From the NCBI GenBank assembly GCA_001414485.1, contig LLEY01000034.1, forward strand, positions 248,001-312,000: DNA of 64,000 nt, read 5' to 3'. Below the pieces are notes generated by a model. The model searched no databases and was not told the DNA's origin. It was given only the letters and a program-made list of their open reading frames with translations. Source of the DNA: Calycina herbarum. Its lineage: Eukaryota > Ascomycota > Leotiomycetes > Helotiales > Pezizellaceae. A program made the translations under genes and the position numbers. This document shows positions 58,821-64,000 of the stretch, one piece after another; within the stretch, counting starts at the first letter, position 1, and each line of letters starts with the position of its first letter.

Positions 58821-60570
58821 GTCCTTCATTTGCTGGTATTAACTCTACTATTTTATTAGACAAAGATAGCGACAGTAGTATATAGGATTGAACATATACC
58901 TTAAGCACCTTGAACCATGCCCTTACCAGCAGCTGTGCCTTGCTAGTTCTTTTCGCTTGTTGCTCCTCTAGGCGCCGACAGCATTTTAGCTAGTATATTA
59001 CTTGATTTAATCTATAAGTAATTTTTAGAAGGGTTAGGTTTCTTAGGAAAAAACTTAGATAGCTTCTAGTTACTAGCGTTTAGTAGTTTTGGAATGTAAG
59101 GAATGAAGGTAGCTATCTTAAGCGTAGAGTAAATATGTAGAGAGCTTCTTTGAAATCTAATAATTAGATATAGAATCTAGATAGGGGAGATAAAGACTTC
59201 TTATATACCTGTCCTACTACGCATTTCAGATAGGATTTACAGTTTGCGTCTACTATCCCTACTCTCGCTCCAGCCTCTAAGTAAAGAACCGCGCCACCAC
59301 CTAGAGTCTTGCGGTAGCCACTAGGCCGTGAAATGTAATAAGACACCTAACGACATCTTAGCATAGCTTAGTTGTAGTATTGACAGATCACAGCTTCATG
59401 TCTCGACAGGCAAGAGCTTTGGAACCGCCGATGGGTCAAGGGGAGCTCCGTCCTAAGAGCTCTACCTCGTATTTGTAAGCTGAGTATCCAGCGTGTATTG
59501 TCCAAAGGCGAATCGGGCCGTCTAGATAGGCTATGCATTGTTATACTATGCAGTTGTTTTTCGGGGGACCTGAGAAGACTTCCTAATGAAGCAATCATGC
59601 TTAAGGCGATTACTGTAAGGGGAACCTTTTGCAGTGAAAACAGCGAGAAATCTTCTAGCTCGTAGGAACGCGTGTTGTTTTGAGACGCCTACCCCATGCT
59701 AGCTTAACCAGCCCTCTTCTAATCACTCCAGCTGTCTCCTATGTTGTCCACATCCTGGCCAGGCACCAACGGGTACAACCTGTATTGTAAGTCCTGCCAA
59801 TCTTAAACTGAGGGGCCATTTGCCAAATATGGTGATCGAGATTATTCCGGACCCTTTCTAAGCTTACTTGCTCTACCTTTTCCTTGTGTTGCCGCGTAAT
59901 GAGCTGAGCTGGCTCTCTCCTGCCCCAAGCAGTTGCTTCCCGAAAAGACCCCCCCACCGCATGCTGTCCCAGGGGTCTTGTCACACCTAGAGAATTTTGA
60001 ATTTCGGCGAAGACATTGGAGAAGGATAGCGATGCTGAGCCCAGCAATAGCGTCTTGACTTAATCGTAGGCGAACCTGGAGAAGGGGGGAATCTTCGTCG
60101 TGGCTGTGGACGTGTCTTGGAGTGTCGGTGTGATTGAGATAAGCTAGATTGAGATCTTTGTCAGTTAGTGTGAAGCAGATACCGGACAAGAACGCCAGCG
60201 ATGGAGAACTGAGGGGCACTTACAGAGGGGCCCCAGGTAATCGGAAAGCTGGCCCGTTGAGGGAAATTCGAGGATTAAGACACGTAATACGACTGTCTTG
60301 TGGAATGACGGTAAGGCCGAGATGGTCTCATGGCGAAGGTGGCATACAGCAGGCGCATTGGAAAGTTGGGAAGGGGAAGAGATGTTGAGATGGGAAGCAG
60401 CACTGGATTTATATATGAGGTGGGGACTCAATTGGAGCTAGCAGGGGTGAGCAGGGACCCTGGTAGTCATCGCAAAGCAGCAAGCGCGCTAGAGCAGCAG
60501 GGCCGCCAAGCGAGACAATTCCCTGTTCAGGCAATCCCGGTTTCCAGATGCAGAATCACCGACATGTATA
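58821..60570. other. Non-RIP island between gypsy-2 and gypsy-3
   Basis: About 1.75 kb of mostly normal composition. Several short minus-strand frames (59164-59346, 59368-59598, 59739-60047, 59842-60219) have no recognisable domain, and none is convincing. A spliced unknown gene around 60219-59740 on the minus strand is possible (GTGTGA donor-like site after a short open frame) but not supported. Confidence 0.4.
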
Positions 60571-63455
60571 TTATTATTATTTTATCTCTAATATATAACT
60601 AGTATATTATATAGTCTAAATAGTATAACTATATATTTATAAAGACTTAATAGTAAGGTAAATACTGTTTTCTATTTATCTCTAACTTTTATTTATACAA
60701 GTCTATAAGCGTTTTATTAATCTAGTTTTATAAATCGTACTATCTTATCTAACTTATCTCGTAAGTACTAGCTAGCTAGTAGTAGATAAGCGTTCTTAAC
60801 TATAGTATAATTTACTTCCTAGTAATTAATATATACTCTCTTATCTAGGTCGTTCTTTTTCTTAATAATAACTATATTCGAGGTAATTAGTAACTTAGAT
60901 TTCCTAATATATCTCTTCTTAATACCTTCTTTTATATAACTTTCTATTCTCTATAGACTTTTCTAGTTATACGATTAAAGCTTCTACTTTAAGAGGTAAT
61001 AACTCTTCTTTAATTTAATCTTATAATCTTATAAGCGATGTTCTAGCAAGGCTTATAAGTCTTCTAGGTTTTTAAATAAAGTCTTAAATTCTCTATACTA
61101 TATAGGTATTTTGTTATTAGCTGTCTTACTAACCTATAGAGAACTCTAGGCTAGGTGTTCTAGCGTATTAGAAGAGGTAGCGCTAATCTTATTCTAGTCT
61201 TATAGTTATAAATACGAACCTATGTATTTATATTAACTAAAGGTTTTTATTTAAGCTTTCTAGTTAATATCTAGATTATATTCTTAAATCTATAGTATAC
61301 TAAGTATTACTTTCTTACTTCCTATTTTAATAATATTAAATTATATATCTAAGTAGTATTCTTTAATATTAATTTTTATTAAAATAGTTTACTAATTAAT
61401 AATTCTATTCTAGTATATAACGTCTATTCTATTAACTACCTCTAGATAGTATAGTCTTATATCTTTAATTAGAACGTTTAGCTTCTTTAGAACTATTAAG
61501 AAAAGAAAATTACCTATTACTCTAGAGTCGATTAGAACTCGGAGTTCTTTTCCTTATATTTTTATAGTTATAACTAACTAGTTTTCTCTAAAGATAGTAT
61601 TTAATTCCTTTTTTATAAAGTATATATTAAATCTTTGCGTATTTCTATCTTCTTAACTAGATTTTAGAATAAAGGTTACTTTTTCTAAATCTATAGAAAC
61701 TACTTTATATTTTAATCTATATTCTATAATTTATCTTAGTTCTAGTAAGGTTTTAATAAATCGTTTTTCTATAAACTAATAAGCTATAACGTTTAGATAA
61801 TATCGTATCTATTTAGCTATAGTTTTATTTATAGTTTCTATAAACTATAATTCTCTAACTATTAGATAGTAGAGTTCTCTCTATACTATCTCTGTTTTCT
61901 AGTTTATATTATATTCGTTTATTTCCTAAAAGATTATACTAAACAATCTCCTAGTTCTTAGTTCCTGAAATATTACCTTAATAATACTAACTAAAGCGAC
62001 TATAGTATATTAGTCTTCTATTCCTAGTTTTACTTCGTTTTTATTAGATAGTATACCTAAGAAACTAGGTTTTAGACGTCTTATAAAGTCCCTAGAACTC
62101 TGCTACTACTATGAACTAGTTTCCTTCTAAAGGTCTATAACTGTCTATATATCTCTTATTTTAAGCTAACTAAATACCTTAATCTAACTTTAACTATGTT
62201 TAGGTTCCTTAAACTTAATAGTTTCTTAATCTATAATTAGGCTAACTATAGTTATTCTATTAGAGTTATTTCTAGTAACGATATATATTATTAGAAGAGT
62301 AGGCTTAATACTCTAAGTAATATAAGAGTTCTAAAATTCAGGCTTCTAGTTATCTATATATATCTATTAATTCCCTTGTTTAAATATTCTAGTAAAGACC
62401 TAAGTTTCTCTAACTTTAGAACCTATATCTCTAATCTCTTCTTTAAATTCAAAAGATAATTCTAATAATTCTAAGAAGCTAGTTGATAGTAGTGATTTAT
62501 ATTCTACTTAAAGAGGTTATTTAGATTCTATTACTAATCGTATATTATAATATTCTTTAAGAAGTAGATCTCTGTTATTATCTATATCTTATACTCTACT
62601 AACTTATAACTTAATTCCTTTGTTTAGCTATAGGTATATAACGTCTACTATTATATCTAAGGTATCTATTTTAATCTACGTATTATATTCTCTAGCTTTA
62701 AGCTTATCGTCTATAAGTTCGATTTTATTAAGTAAGACTACTTCTTTTCAAATAGTAGTATTAACCTGTTCTTTCTCTTTAGAGTCTTTCTTCTTACTAT
62801 ACTTATTTACTCTATAGCTAGAGAGGCTATAGTTATAACATAAGTTCTACTCGCGTCGATAATTTTACTCTTTCTAGGAAAGTCCTTCTTTTCTTAGAAA
62901 GGTCTTTTTCTATATAGTATTCGCTTCCTTACTATACTTGTTAGTATAGACGTGTTTCTACTTTCCTAACCTCTTACTCTTCTCTCCGTATCTAAGGTTA
63001 CTCTTTCTAAATTTATATAGACAGTTATCTAGCTAGACGACCTTCTCTATTATACCTATAATAGTTTAAAACTATAAGTTTTATTTAGCTATTTCTTTAC
63101 GAATATATACTTTTAATCCTCTATAAAAGAGTTCTATAAGAGTAATAGTATCCTATCTCGATTTTGTTTTATAACGTTGAAATTTATTAGTATAATCTAT
63201 TACTAATCTAGTTTAGTATAAATCTAAGAGCTTACGTATAGTAGTTTAGATTACGTCGAAGTCTTTAAAAACTTTTCTAATAGTTACTTTAAATCCTATC
63301 TAAGATTTAAATATAATCTTAATTAATTCTATCTTTCTATCTTTATCTTTATTCTTAAAGAAGTCTTCTAAATATAGCTAAGCCTATTCTAATACTACTT
63401 CTCTTAAGTAGGAGATAGCAAAGATAGTTTATAAGTTATAATTACCTTCGAATTT
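60571..63455 (-). mobile_element. Gypsy-3, truncated at both ends, minus orientation
   Basis: Read on the minus strand this is the same family as gypsy-1 and -2, from within gag (63455, matching about 52306) to mid reverse transcriptase (60571, matching about 55435). RNase H, integrase and both LTRs are missing. RIP saturation is like that of the other copies. The left break is at a (TAT)n run. Confidence 0.82.
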
Positions 63456-63629
63456 GTCTATATAGGTATATAAAAGTAGTTAGTACTTTTATATACCTGT
63501 CTCGCTTAGCGAGGAGAGCAGGTATTTAAGTAGAACCGAGTATAGCTTATACTCGGTATATATCAACGATAGTTATAAGAATATACACTCTTTTTATATC
63601 AAGCTATCGACTACTAAGTCGAACTAACA
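63456..63629. other. Short unassigned segment with hairpins between gypsy-3 and the next LTR
   Basis: It contains two inverted repeats: AGGTATATAAAAGTA with its complement (loop GTTAG) at ~63468-63502, and ACCGAGTAT with ATACTCGGT at ~63533-63555. Between them is a CTCGCTTAGCGAG palindrome. No coding potential. Confidence 0.5.
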
Positions 63630-64000
63630 TGTTACGAATCACGTGGATACGTGGTAAGTAGTCTAGACGGCGCTCTAATAGGACAAGGTATAGGATATCT
63701 AGGAAAGGAACGGTAACATAAGAGAAGGTCTAGAAGTGGAAGCACTTAAGGATCTTAGGATCTCACTGTTGGTATTATATTATAATCACGTGATGAGAAG
63801 GCAGGCGACATAGCTGACTAGGTCGACTATATCAGCTATAGCCGCGTGTGCCGACTATAGCGGCTACTAGAGGACGGAGGTTCTATATATACTAGCACGT
63901 CTACTACCTAGATAGGAGCTTCGTACTTAACTTTAGTTATTAATCTTATTATCCTGTTTAATATCTTTGATATAAGTAACGAGTTTACTTCTAAGTAAAC
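63630..64000 (+). repeat. Further gypsy LTR, running off the window
   Basis: It begins TGTTACGAATCACGTGGATAC and keeps the same order of blocks as the gypsy-1/2 LTRs (ATACTAGCACGTCT, GGAGCTTCGTACTTAAC, GTAACGAGTTTACTTC) to the window end. The middle part differs, so it is a diverged subfamily or a different copy in plus orientation. The internal region would lie beyond 64000. Confidence 0.75.

Noticed and set aside
59230..59350. Possible tRNA-like hairpins
   Set aside because: No convincing A and B boxes, acceptor stem or anticodon arm could be placed.
59739..60431. Overlapping minus-strand frames suggesting a spliced gene
   Set aside because: No recognisable motif, competing frames, and no splice pair that gives a clearly better protein; kept as unassigned sequence.
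60571..63455. Possible third complete gypsy element
   Set aside because: No LTR with matching orientation on either side, and pol ends in mid reverse transcriptase; it is a truncated fragment.

Overview
The window looks like filamentous ascomycete (Pezizomycotina) DNA. The genes have short spliceosomal introns (GTAAGT- or GTATGT-type donors, CTAAC/CTAAT-like branch sites, AG acceptors). Fungal NLR (NACHT) genes are present. The transposon relics show the C-to-T-at-CpA signature of repeat-induced point mutation (RIP): CA and TG are almost absent (none in 22201-22380) and TAG/TAA stand where Trp and Gln codons are expected. No rRNA, tRNA or CRISPR was seen. Species and order cannot be fixed from sequence alone.

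Layout. 1-933: 3' part of a ribulosamine/fructosamine-3-kinase gene (minus). ~1720-6049: a hydrolase-NACHT-WD40 NLR with an in-frame stop near its N-terminus. Its 3' end is fused tail-to-tail to a truncated FAD monooxygenase (6006-6491, minus). 6999-11108: small unique genes (acidic protein, AT-hook protein, 107-aa two-exon protein, Cys-motif protein, small membrane protein, a leucine-rich fragment). 11212-15239: Ty1/copia relic, minus, one reading frame with four in-frame stops, interrupted at its gag end by LINE DNA. 15236-27900: heavily mutated Tad1-like LINEs, with gypsy-1 (20402-26975) nested in the plus-strand LINE behind a CTATA target duplication.

29457-34595: a PNP-NACHT NLR with about 20 nearly identical ankyrin-like repeats. 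One TAG interrupts the array, and the repeats carry RIP-type substitutions. 35127-36794: Clr5-domain protein. 37636-39056: AIG1-like GTPase with a likely one-base frameshift. 40516-50370: two copies of one structured repeat in inverted orientation flank about 9.8 kb holding a minus-strand LINE relic, a kinase gene, minisatellites and a BTB gene. The right copy carries two related small insertions that the left copy lacks. 50773-51457: chromodomain-like pseudogene. 51564-58820: gypsy-2 with both LTRs and an ACATA target duplication. ~60571-63455: truncated minus-strand gypsy-3. 63630-64000: start of a further LTR.

Together this is a rapidly changing accessory compartment: non-self-recognition-type NTPases (two NLRs and a GTPase) and regulator-like proteins in islands between RIP-mutated retroelements. 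Both NLRs carry nonsense codons, and one is physically truncated. The most unusual observations are the RIP-type mutation pattern inside the NLR repeat array, the NLR/monooxygenase fusion point, the antisense ORF shared by the gypsy copies, and the two small insertions with target duplications in the right-hand structured repeat.
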